From Salvia splendens (taxonomy: Eukaryota; Streptophyta; Magnoliopsida; Lamiales; Lamiaceae), in NCBI RefSeq assembly GCF_004379255.2, contig NC_056034.1, forward strand, positions 6,450,501 to 6,514,500: a stretch of DNA of 64,000 nt, written 5' to 3'. This document shows, one piece after another, positions 33,579-44,836 of the stretch. Made by a program: the position numbers and the translations under genes. The stretch's first letter is position 1. Every line of letters begins with the position of its first letter. A model generated the notes under the pieces. The model was not told where the DNA came from, did no database searches, and saw only the letters and a list, made by a program, of their open reading frames with translations.

Positions 33579-36404
33579 CTAGCTTATACATGAAGTCGAG
33601 ACTTCAGCACTGCATACAGGACAGACCTACACAAACGGCAACGTCATATACCAATGATCATTTCTCCTCACAGTTCCAATCATCCAGGTACTAACTTTCC
33701 AAAGAGTGATCTACTAGCGTGATGTTCATTATCAGCTTTATAATTTCATTATTCATGCATCCAAATATATGGCACGGCACCAAAAGTGGAAAATCATGCA
33801 ACTGGATAAAAGTTTCTAGTTTTAAGGGACATGAACCTGAGTCATCAATGCTCATGAGGATTAAATTCATCTTACAAACAACAGAACAAATCTCTGTTTC
33901 GTTTTTTTCTCAACAATGCCAATGAACTGTGTGTCTGTGCTTAATTAGCGTTGTTGAGGCCCAAGTAGGTTGACAAGTATACCATACTGAATAGATGACA
34001 AAACAGAAGCAGTGGCCTAAAATGATCGGCGAGACAAAAAAATATGAATGCATAACCTAGGGCATCGGAGTGTCCAGCTTCATGCATATATCATGGGAAA
34101 ATAGAAATAAAAATTTACATACGATGCATATTTTCTTCACGTGCTTTCCTGTCATATAGGTAAATATACACGCACACATGAGGCCCGTGTGTGTCAGGAA
34201 TGTTCCCCTTAAAGCAATGTGGCATAAGAACATGAACATACCTTGTTTATTTGTAACCAGTTGTTAATGCACTCTAAATGGTAGGAATGTTTACAAGAAA
34301 GAAGTGTCAACATGTCGTCATCTTCAAAGTCTAGCCTACATATCACACAGCTGACAACCCACCAATAAAATGCTGTCAGCATACCAGCATCATTGCAATT
34401 TGCAAGATAAAAGGTGATATTTGGTATATATATACTCCATATACAATTTCATTTTTCAGTTCAGTGTAGATGGAAAGAAAAATTAGAAAAAAAATCAATA
34501 AATCAGGGCCATAACATTTCATCTCAGTTTTGATTTAAAAAGATGAAAATAATAATGATATGCTCCATTGAGGAATTAATCATAATGAGCACCCCTGGTG
34601 GACTAGTGGTGATAGGCAAATAATTATGTCTGAAAGAACAAGTTTACATTACTTACGAATCACTGATTCCTTCCTGGCTGCCTTGTGATTTATAGTTAAT
34701 TGATGGCAAGGACGCAATCGTCTCTGCAGAAAGGCCTTTGCTTTCTGTTCCAACTATTTCACCCAGAGCAAGCAGCTCCTATAACAGTATGACGCAAAGA
34801 TAACCATGAAATGGAAAGTAAAGTATGCTACAAGAATAAATATAAAATACATTCATAATCTAAGTTACCTCGTATGATAGTTCATCCGGATCAACCTCCT
34901 CCCATGCATCCTAAGGATTGGTATTTGATAACAGGATTAGGCATGGCACAAGCAAATTAAGTATATGCATTTGCAGTTCTAGTGAAATAACAATGCAGAT
35001 GGCCAGGTGTAAGCACAGAGATAAACAGATGAGATACTGCGTCAAGCCGTGCTACAGTGCCAAAGTAGCTAATTACATGAAGGATTCTAAAGTTAAGATG
35101 CATAAAACTAATGGTATGCTCTCAAGTCTCAACCACAAGCATTTCCAGAAATATGTTGGCAGAAACATATGCCCTCTTTCCGTTACAGTTTTAATAGCAT
35201 ACAGGATGATATATACGTATTATGTATAACAGAAACTCAAAGCATGATTTCTGGATCAGCGGTAAAACATGGATATAACCTTCAACTCAGTTGACAGCAT
35301 AAATTTCGTATATTCCCTGTCCCTGGTCTACAACTACGCTACAGTCATACGAAGAACATATGACAATCATATCAGATTATACCTGAGAATTACCACCATG
35401 ATCCTCTTCCTCTTCATCTTCATCTTCACCTTTGCCAAACAATCCATATTGGAATAGTTCAATCTATGTCAGTAATCACACAGTTCTAATACCCAGTTGA
35501 ACTAATGAACAAGCAAGTAAATAAACAACTATTAACTTGGACTCTCACTTTCATTCATCCCAGCCAGGGCCAACAATCTAGCAGCCATGTCTTCATCTAT
35601 AGAATCTTGCATGGCTCTCGCAAATGCCTCATCGTCAGAAAATGCAGATGGATCCAATTCAACATCTTGGTCATCATCATCTTCTCCTTCAGCATGAGCA
35701 TGCTCGTCAAATACATGTCCTTCACCATCGCCCACCTCAACATCTGACTCTTCGTAATCCTCTTCACTAGCATCGTCATGCTCGTAACTCTCGGCTTCCC
35801 AACTCCCATAATCACTGCCACCATCGACTCCCATTCTCAACATCATATAAGCTCTTTCCTGTTTCAAAAAATCAAGGCTTCAACTGATTTTCAAAATTAA
35901 TAGAATGGATCACATGCAAAAATATTCCACCGATCACTGCCATAAAACTGATAAGGAAACAATTCAGCAAGGGTGAAGAACTACGTTACCAAATGTTGTG
36001 CAAAACCAAGAATTAAAAATGAAATATCGAACACCGAATCTAAATGTTTCTCAAACGAATATTTTCGCCAGAAAACACAACTAGCTAATGCTGCTGGTAA
36101 CCTACGTACTTGTAAATTAGCTTGGGTAAGAAATCAAAACCCTAATTACAAGAAATCAAGCACGGCGACAAAACTGGAAAGAACAAAATAAAGCTACCGT
36201 AACGCAGAAAAGGAAGCGAAAACAAAATTTAAAAGGAAAAACCTGTTCTTGGAGAGTACGAGCAAGTGCTAGATCGGCGTCAACTTGACTGAGGTCGGTG
36301 AAAGGAGTTCTTCGGGGGCGATTTCCGGCGACATCGGCGGCGATAGGGTTAGGATTGCAGCGATTGTTGGGGTTTTCCTGCGCGGTGTCATTGTTGTTCT
36401 CCAT
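33579..36404 (-). CDS. BBR-like: BIG BROTHER-related RING-H2 E3 ubiquitin ligase (279 aa), seven exons
   Basis: Exons: 36404-36243, 35858-35549, 35429-35383, 34910-34869, 34778-34657, 34350-34242, 33626-33579. They are in phase (840 nt) with GT-AG introns. The protein has a conserved DADLALARTLQEQERAYMM segment, a long acidic middle, then DELSYEELLALGE. A C-terminal RING-H2 finger has C229, C232, C247, H249, H252, C255, C266 and C269 (C3H2C3 spacing). This matches the Arabidopsis BIG BROTHER-related ligase family (At3g19910 type); BIG BROTHER itself restricts organ growth. Exon 3 is tiny (47 nt), and its acceptor at 35430-35431 was chosen because only it restores phase after exon 2. The last exon supplies the final two zinc ligands. 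Confidence 0.93.
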
Positions 36405-37517
36405 GAAGATGAATCAAAATGCGAAATTGGGGCGTATGCGTGTTGCAGGAGATGTAGGAAGAGGAATAATTTAGCAAGAGAGTAGTGCGATTTTGGATAT
36501 TCCGAGTTTCAAAATCTGTTTTATACCGGTATCGTTTTCACATTTTTATTTTTGGAATTAGTAATTGCCTAATTATTGGGCCGGGCTATCGAGCTTGAGA
36601 CCATTAAATAGTCGGGTCGAATTGTCTTGGGCCGTTTAGCCAGCCCGGGAGCAAGAAAAGCGACGGATATTTATATTACTCCACTGCATAAATATTCGTT
36701 GATTTCGGGTCATCTCCATAACTTTTGAAATTGAAATATAAAATTAAATATGATATAATAACAAAATAATGTGATTATATTTGAAGTACTAATTAAAGAT
36801 GGCGATATTATCTGAAATGAGGTTTGTCCATCATACTATTTTATTTTGTCATGTTAGATTCAACTCTTCCTTTTATAATATGTTAAAGCTTTCGGGATGG
36901 GATGATTTGTTGCTATGGTTAGTTAGGTTCTACCTTTTGGCAAGTGGGTCTTTAACTATGTAATCATACTATAAGATAATTGACGTTTTTGATGTGAAAA
37001 ACATGGCCACCTTTAGATTTCCAAATCTCTATTTGGACAACGACAATGTGATTCTCCTATTCTTCTATATAGAATTGACTATTAAAATGCAATTTTGTTT
37101 CAAATTAGTGATGTACTCACCCCTTTTCATAACAGCAGGCACTCACTTGTATGGACGTATTAACACTTATGGACCAACAATAATGCTTTCCAGTTTCCAA
37201 GCAAATATATAGGTCACTTTTAATTAATAATTTTCAGGTGAGAAAATATAGACCAATACTTTTGTAAGGAAAAAGGGCAATGCTTGAAATATGAATTTAT
37301 GTCGGACCATAATGTCGCAAAATAAGGCATATTGATTTGTCTTGCACTATTTCATAGGTTCTTCTGTTTATCTCATAAATAAAAAGAAGTTTTGTATAGT
37401 AAAATCTATTATCTCTATGCTCCACTTCTAACTTTTTTAAGCTTTGAATGAATGATGATAAAATAAAAAAGAAATAACATGTGTCAAAAAATAAACAAAG
37501 ATATGTAACAGATTTTT
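36405..37517. other. Promoter of the RING ligase and intergenic DNA
   Basis: The first ~150 bp are the likely 5' UTR and promoter of the reverse-strand ligase. The rest is AT-rich with no gene. CAGATTTTT at 37509-37517 is the left target duplication of the next element. Confidence 0.5.
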
Positions 37518-38497
37518 GAGTAAAGGCCAAAATTAGTCCTGAACATATGGTCATTTTACCTTTTTGGTCCTAAACTTTATCTTCTGGATTTTTTGGTCCT
37601 GAACATATGGTCATTTTATCATTTTGGTCCTCCGTCAATAGTTCCGTTAAAAACTTAACGGTCAACGGATTTAATCCGATTTTGACCAAATTAGACTTTT
37701 AATTCTAATTTTTAATTCCCTAATTATTCCCTAATTATTTTAACAAATAATTCTGATTACTTGTGATTGGGGTCGTCAATAGTTTGCAAGCTTTCCCCAC
37801 GCTTGAAAATCCAGCGACGGCGGTTGGAGGCGTAAGATACGGCGGAGATGTGTATCGGATTTAGCCTGTGAACTTGAAGAAAGCTTAAAATGAAGGAATT
37901 AGCTCTGCAATACAGCATTCCCCTATCTTCCACCACAAAATTAGGAATTTTTCAACGGAGAAATTTTCCTTAATTTCAGTCCACTAGGAATAGGTGTGTA
38001 AATTGCAGCTCTGCCGCCGCTGGTAGCCGTTGAAAATCGAGCAAACCTCTACAAGTCGAAGAAATAGAAGATGGATTACACAGCAGTAGGTATTACGTGC
38101 AGAGCAAAGAGGAGGAAGAGGAGGTAGAAGAGGATGGAGATGGAGATGAAGCGACTTCGTCGTCGTGCATAAAGCCTGGCAGGAACATTACTTTGCTGGA
38201 CGATTACGAGACGCAAGAGATTGATTACGTTTCCGACGACCCCAATCACCGGAGCGGCTACGTGGCGGTTAAAATAATCAGTAGGGAATAATTAGTGAAT
38301 TAAAAATCAGAATTAAAAGTCTAATTTGGTCAAAATCAGATTAAATCCGTTGACCGTTAAGTTTTTAACGGAACTATTGACGGAGGACTAAAATGATAAA
38401 ATTTTCATATGTGCAGGACCAAAAAATCCAGAAGATAAAATTTAGGATCAAAAAGGTAAAATGACCATATCTTCAGGACCAATTTTGGCCTTTACTC
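37518..38497. mobile_element. Pack-MULE (Mutator-like element with captured gene fragment)
   Basis: Two long inverted repeats of about 228 bp (37518-37745 and 38270-38497) start GAGTAAAGGCCAAAATT. They stay similar throughout, for example TTGACCAAATTAGACTTTTA and its complement. The 9-bp flanks CAGATTTTT and TAGATTTTG agree at seven of nine positions, in keeping with a Mutator-type duplication that has aged. The interior is not transposase but a fragment resembling an ERA-like GTPase gene, which is the definition of a Pack-MULE. Confidence 0.85.
37890..38267 (+). pseudogene. Captured 5' part of an ERA-like chloroplast GTPase gene
   Basis: From ATG 37890 one frame runs to 38267, broken by TAA and TGA. 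It encodes a transit-peptide-like start, an acidic stretch (EEEEEVEEDGDGDEA) and LLDDYETQEIDYVSD, then HRSGYVAV. That last part resembles the segment just before the G1 loop of plant ERA-type GTPases. The inverted repeat begins exactly where the GTP-binding loop should start, so the GTPase domain was never captured or was lost. Family recognition rests on memory of the motif order and should be checked by search. Confidence 0.65.
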
Positions 38498-38523
38498 TAG
38501 ATTTTGGTATGCCAAAGAATTTA

Positions 38524-40055
38524 GAGCACCCGTAACGCTGTGTCCTTGCGATGCCTAGGCCGTTCCGGAGGAACGGTTCCGCGGCGGCACGCGTTGCAGC
38601 CGCCGTGTCGTCGCCAAACCGTGCCCATGCCGTGCCGGGTGTCGTTGCCGCGGCCCGCGGCACGACACGTTCCGCCACGCGCCGAGGCGACGTGGCGGCC
38701 TCCCATTCGACGCGTGACGCCCACTCGCTGCTCCGCGAGTGGGTTTCGTCACGTGACGCAATAATTCATTTTTTTTAAAAAAAATTCAAATTTAATTAAA
38801 ATAAAAAATTGCAACGGTATTGTTACCGTTCTTTTTAGCCGTTTTGTAATTTTTTTATTTTTTTTATAATTTATATACTCTATAAATACTCCTATTTCAT
38901 ATTCTGCAAAGGCGTCCGGGCAGCCTTCACCGACGAATTTCTCCGGAGGCCAAGCACGACTGATTGTCATTTCCTGCTCGACCTTCACGAAACAGTGCAC
39001 AGATTCCCCGGGATGCTCGGTAGCGTCGATTGCATGCACTGGCAATGGAAGAATTGCCTGGTGGCGTGGAAGGGGTCCTACACGAGCGGCCACAAAGGCA
39101 CCCACCCAACCGTTATACTCGAGGCCGTTGCCGACTACCGCCTTTGGATCTGGCACGCGTACTTCGGGGTCCCCGGGTCGAACAACGACGTAAACGTGCT
39201 CCACCAGTCCGACCTCTTGACCGATGTTTTGGATATTAAAGCGCTGGCCATCAACTTCGTCGCCAACAACCGGCTTTATAAAATGGGGTACTATCTCGCC
39301 GATGGCATCTACCCGAAGTGGCCTACCTTCGTGAAGACGTGCAGTGGGTCTACGAACCCAAAACAGGCTCTTTTTGCGCAGAAGCAGGAGGCTGCTCACA
39401 AGGATGTGGAGAGGGCGTTCGGGGTTCTCCAAGCGCGCTTCAACATCATCAAAGCCCCAGCTCGTACGTGGTTCATGGAGAACATGGTCGACATCATGTA
39501 TACGTGCATAATCTTGCACAACATGATTGTCCAAGACGAAGGACCCGAGGCGGGAAATTGGTTCGACCCCGAATCCCCCGGAAGCTCAACCGCAAGTAGT
39601 CCGCCTCGAAGTGGAGCGCATCCGTCTATACAAGAACGGTTATCTATTCGTGCAAGGACACGCGACTCTAGCGCCCACACCCAACTCCAACAGGATCTAA
39701 TTGAGCACATTTGGGCAAACTTTGGCGGATGAAATTATTAAAATTGTGTAATTTTATTTTTTTAGGATTTTAATTGTGTGCTTTTTATTTTTTTTAAGTT
39801 TAAGTTGTAACTTTGTTTTAATGTTGTGTGTTTTTTAATAAAGTGTGTTTGTTTTTTATTAAAGTGTGTTTTTTTAATTGAATTGAGTTGGAAATAAAAA
39901 TAAAAAATGAAATTGAATGAATAGTAATTAAGGAACGGTTAATGAACGGAGGGTTGCAGGTTCCGTTCCTTAGTTAAGGAATGAAGTAAAAAAGTACAGT
40001 GGGACCCGTAAATAGTAGTTTAAGGAACGGTATAGAAACAACGTTGTGGATGGCC
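38524..40055 (+). mobile_element. PIF/Harbinger element (1532 bp)
   Basis: Flanked by TTA (38521-38523 and 40056-40058), with imperfect terminal inverted repeats (GAGCACCCGTAACGCTG against GGCCATCCACAACGTTG, 11 of 17). A GC-rich subterminal region (38560-38760) is rich in inverted CGGCAC/GTGCCG motifs. The interior encodes the C-terminal two thirds of a PIF-type transposase. The N-terminal part and any Myb-like second ORF are missing, so the element is defective. Confidence 0.82.
38911..39732 (+). pseudogene. 5'-truncated PIF/Harbinger transposase (DDE core present)
   Basis: The open frame from about 38911 has no ATG at a sensible place but encodes FTDEFLRRPST, FPGMLGSVDCMHW (first Asp), LWIWHAYFGVPGSNNDVNVL (second Asp region) and DVERAFGVLQARF (Glu). 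It ends at 39732 with a short helical tail. These are the hallmarks of the plant ALP1/PIF transposase family. About 130 N-terminal residues including the helix-turn-helix are absent, so independent activity is unlikely. The core itself has no stops or frameshifts, suggesting recent loss. Confidence 0.85.
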
Positions 40056-41806
40056 TTAGGAAGTAGGCATACATTTCTTGCACGGACATTTATTGCAAAA
40101 TATTAATAATATTGCATGCTTTTAAAATGAAGCCGAATTGTGTGGCACCTACCCTTTCATTTATTAATTATTGCCTTCAATTTGTTCACCCATTTCCCAT
40201 TTCAAATATACAACTCTATGTCACTTGTAAAATGAAAACAACTTTATATCACAATAATTCACATCTACCTCTCTCACGCGCACGCGCACGCGCACGCGCA
40301 CATGAACATGCACACCATATATAATGTATTAGGTCAATCATAATTATAACTAGGAAAATAAATAATCTCTTAATCCATGACATGAAAAGTATGAACTTTT
40401 GATTGAACGCGAATTTTAATATATAATTGATAAAGTAAGAGAGAAATAAAAAAATGACCGTGAAAGTAGTATTAGTAGAGAGTGGAGTCCACATTATTAA
40501 CAGGGTAGTTGAATTTCTAAAATTTAAAAATTCAAATACTTTTAGGAGACGGATTAAAAAGGAAATAGTTCATATTATATTAGGGATAGAGGAAGTCCTA
40601 ATATTTTTATAATTACGACTAACTGAATACACTATACTATTAAATTTTTATTCCATTTAATGAAGCAAGGAATAATTATTAATGTACTGGATTGGTTCTT
40701 TTTATAGAAAATTAGCTGTTTTATTGGTGGGGAATTTAGGAGCCCTTGATTTTCGAGAAGAAAATTTCGTATTGATAACATCCAAATCTCAAAGGAAAAT
40801 TCACGAGTTAACAAATATCCTCACGTAGTCAACTAACACTCCTAAACTTAATGCTAAAAGACACATTAATTGTTTGACTTAACAAAACAAACAAGTTCAA
40901 TAGTATTGCTGAGAAACCACTAAACTAAATTGTAATAAAAGGATGATTGGTTAGCAATGGATCCAATGATGATTTAAATGTATGAAAGAAATGTGATTTA
41001 ACACTTGGTTCGAGGGAGTTAAGCGTGCATGTAAAAATGGCTGAATTTAAGCAGCAAAACAAAAAAGAATTAGTTCAAGAAATAGAAAAGAGAAGGCATT
41101 TTTGGGTCTGCAAACCCTGTGTTTATTTCACGTGATGCTTTTCAGCCATGTCCCCGTGAGAGAGAGAGAGAGTTGAGTAGTAGAGATCACAAATTCACAT
41201 TACACAAAACAAATTGTTAGAATGGAAAGAATCAATTACCAAAGTATGGAAAAATTGGTGAAATAATTTGTGTAGAATAGGTTTATTTACTTTCAGCAAA
41301 TAGGTCGTTTTCTTGTATACATCATCTAGCTCCTATTTAAAAGAGATCAATTACTTGCAAGAAATAATCTTTGAACACAAACCTCCATTAGTGAAACACC
41401 CTGTATTGTGTGAGTAGGAATAAATCGCCATAAATTTTTACTCCAATTCTTGACTCTTGTTGTGGGCGCTTGCTTGTCTCCCTCTCTCCACTGGTCAAAC
41501 CTAATGTGTAGACAGCGACGCTAATTGGCGCTCTTACTTTACACTTCACTGGCCCCCCAATGATTCACAATAATTTTGTGTCACTCTCCTATAATTACAC
41601 TGCTAGATCTGGAGATTCCACCACTTATCTTGATGCTAAAGCTCAAGACAGAAAGCTGTCTCCTTTTCGAGCCCCCATGTTTATTTTCTGTTGATCAAGA
41701 TTATTACCCTTTTTGTTTATTCTAATCATTGATTTGAGTTTCCATCCAAGATTGCACCTTTCAGGATAAAGCAATGCTTTAGTGCATTCATTTCGAGTAT
41801 TCATCA
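40056..41806. other. Intergenic region and promoter of LRR receptor gene
   Basis: Contains a CACGCG microsatellite (40275-40301) and a short GA run (41160-41172). It is otherwise AT-rich. The last 500 bp are the likely promoter and 5' UTR of the gene at 41807. Confidence 0.5.
40275..40301 (+). repeat. (CACGCG)n microsatellite
   Basis: About four and a half copies of a six-base unit made of alternating purine and pyrimidine, a sequence type able to adopt Z-DNA. Confidence 0.9.
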
Positions 41807-44216
41807 ATGGCTATTGCTCTCTCTCTGTTTTTGTTGGTGTTGGCTGCATTTCCGCAAGTGAGATCAGGTGATGCTGAGGCTCTGCTCTCTCTCAATGACT
41901 CCATTGATCCATTGGGATTGCTGCAATGGCGGCAGGGGATGGATGTGTGTGAATGGGAAGGTGTGAAGGAATGCCTTAATGGGAGAGTGATGAAGCTTGT
42001 GGTTGAGGGGTTTAATCTGAGTGGGAGATTGAATGGGGGAAGCCTTAATCAGTTGGATCAGCTGAGGGTGTTGAGTTTCAAAGATAACTCACTTTCTGGG
42101 GAAATTCCAGAGCTTTCTGGACTTGTGAATCTCAAGTCTCTCTTCCTCAATGACAACAGATTCTCTGGCGAAATCCCAGTTGGTCTCTCCCGCTTGCATC
42201 GCCTCAAGGTCGTCGTGCTGTCTGGTAACGAGTTATCCGGTCACATTCCTCGTTCATTGCTTGACTTGAGTAGATTGTATGAGCTATATTTGCAGGATAA
42301 TCAATTGAGTGGTGGTGTTCCTCCATTTGCTCAAAATAGTTTGAGATTCTTTAATGTGTCTAATAATCTGCTCTCTGGGGACATCCCCAAAACTCCTGTA
42401 TTGGTTAGGTTCAATAGTTCCTCGTTCGTTGGTAACACTGATCTGTGTGGCGAACTGATTCAAAAACCGTGTAGTGTTAGTCCATCTAGTAGTCCATCAC
42501 ATTCAGTAGCACCCCATAAAGATTTAGGGCACAGTAAGAGGAATAAGAAGCTTGTTTTGATCATTGCAGTAAGTATAGGAGGATTTGCCTTGTTATGTAC
42601 TGCAATCGTGCTTCTAATCGTGTGTTGTAGGAGAAGGGGGAAGGGAAAGGAGGAAAGCGATAAGGTGGTTGCAGGAGGGGTGGATGAGGGGACACCTAGT
42701 GGTGTTGGTAGGGATGATAGTGGTAGGGAGCAAGGGAGATTCTCGTGGGATCAAGGGGGAGAGGGGCTTGGTGTTTTGGCATTCCTTGGGCCCGGTGACC
42801 AATTGATGAGCTATAGTATGGAGGATTTGTTGAAGGCCTCAGCTGAGACGTTGGGGAGGGGAACGATGGGGAGCACTTATAAAGCAGTGATGGAGTCGGG
42901 GTACATTGTGACCGTTAAGAGGCTCAAGGAGTCAAGGTACCCTAGGATGGAGGAGTTCAGGAGGCACATTGAGATTCTTGGTAGGTTAAGGCATCCTAAT
43001 CTGGTCCCCCTCCGAGCCTATTTCCACGCGAAGGAGGAACGCCTGCTCGTGTATGATTATTTCCCAAATGGCAGCCTCTTCACTCTAGTACATGGTAAGC
43101 TGCATCTTTCACTTCAATTACTTGAAATGTGTCTGGTTTTTGTGCTGTTTCTGTCATTATTTTCTACTTCCTGCGAAACTTTTGTATGAAAAGTGATGAG
43201 ATAATTATGAAATACTCTCTTTCTAGCAAACCAGTTTTCAAGAACACATTGTGTTTCTCTCTTGCTCATGTAAATAAATGTCTACTACTTTCATTTGTGC
43301 TTGCTAGACTGAACTGTTACACAAAAAAGTCTTGATATATACACTGTACTAGTATATATCTTACATTCATCTTTGGTCATGCTTTAAAAAATGGTTCAAA
43401 CTCGACATTAGAGGTCACTTGAAAGAGAGCAAACCACTTATCATGTTTCTTACTTCTAATACTCCAGCCATCCCCGAATAAGAGTCCTATCTGGAAACGA
43501 ATTCTATCCCGAACAAGTGGATACTTTGCTTACTCGAAACCACTTTTGCAGGAACAAAATCTGCAGGTGGTTCAAAGCCTCTGCATTGGACATCATGTCT
43601 GAAAATCGGAGAGGACTTAGCTGCCGGATTGGTTCACATCCATCAAAACCCGGGCCTAACCCATGGCAACCTCAAGGCCACCAATGTTCTTTTGGGGTCC
43701 GACTTTGAGTCCTGTCTCACGGACTATGGCCTAACCCCCTTTAGGAACCCAAACTCACACGAGGAGTCCGGGGTCTCCTCCCTCTTCTACAGGGCCCCTG
43801 AATGTCGCGACCCAAGAAAGCCCGTGACTCAAGAGGCTGATGTGTACAGCTATGGAGTCCTCCTGCTGGAGCTGCTGACTGGAAAAACTCCTTTCCAGGA
43901 TCTCGTCGAGGAGCACGGCTCGGATATACCTAAGTGGGTGAAGTCGGTCAGGGAGGAGACGACGGAGTCTGGGGATGAGCATTCGTCGGGCAATGAGGCG
44001 TCTGAGGAGAAGCTGAATGCTCTTGTCAACATTGCGATGGCGTGTGTTTGTGTCGAAAGTGGGAGCCGGCCGGCCATGAAGGACGTTGTGAGGATGATCA
44101 GGGAGGCAAGGGCGGAGGCACAGGTGCACGTGTCGTCGAACAGCAGTGATCACTCGCCCGGACGGTGGTCGGACACGGTGCAGAGCTTGACAAGGGAGGA
44201 TCATTCAAGCATATGA
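41807..44216 (+). CDS. Probable inactive LRR receptor-like kinase (650 aa), two exons
   Basis: Exon 1 is 41807-43094 and exon 2 is 43552-44216, joined in phase 1. Residues 1-21 form a signal peptide. An LRR N-cap follows, then about five leucine-rich repeats ([15 protein letters not shown] and similar). One transmembrane segment lies near 248-274. The kinase-like domain from about 330 has a modified glycine loop GRGTMG and the VTVKRL lysine. The catalytic HRD is replaced by HGN (467-469) and DFG by DYG (487-489), so phosphotransfer is not expected. This suits the plant 'probable inactive receptor kinase' clade (At5g67200/At3g50230 type), which signals by scaffolding. The pseudokinase state is a family trait, not damage. 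Confidence 0.93.
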
Positions 44217-44836
44217 GTGAACATGAATGTGATGGTTTGGTTTCATGCCAATATATACAATGATGATTTTGTGTATTCTTTCGTTTCTCCAAAAGTGTAT
44301 TTTTGAGGTTAGATTATATTTTTATTTAGTCATTGCTCTTTGGCTTGGGATGTTTGGCTTTTTATAAATGGTTTGTGACGTTTGGAATACAAGACAGTCT
44401 CCTTTCTATTTGTCATGATTCTAATTTCTAACTAAACTATTTTTTGCTTCTGGATTGATAATTTTGATTTCTAACAAATATAGTTATATCTTATCTTAAA
44501 AGACACAAAATAAATCTAATCACACGCATAATTAAATCGAAGTCGATCGATACTCAACTCACTAAGGTCGAAACATCTGCATACAAGATTGAATAATTAG
44601 AGAAATTTATACAGCCATCTTGAATCAATTTTCCTTCTCATTGATGAAATCTCATCCAAAATCAGACTAAACATTTTTATTGGGAATAAATTACAACTTC
44701 AATAGAACCATGATTGAATGGGTGGCTATTAGGTGAAATAGTTCAGCAAATTTTATAAGCATAACTTTCTGTCAAATGCTAGTTTCTAGTATTTCACATT
44801 TACATATAGAAGAAGGCAGGCTGCAGCGGTAGCTAA
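44217..44836. other. Convergent intergenic region
   Basis: The 3' UTRs of the LRR receptor gene (+) and the SANT gene (-) meet here. No other feature is seen. Confidence 0.6.

Noticed and set aside
38540..38778. Several overlapping Arg/Ala-rich open frames on both strands
   Set aside because: GC-rich subterminal region of the PIF/Harbinger element; open in many frames because of base composition.
43470..43510. Stowaway-like sequence in the LRR receptor intron
   Set aside because: Only one partial terminus (CTCCAGCCATCCCCGAATAA) is visible, without a matching end or TA flanks.
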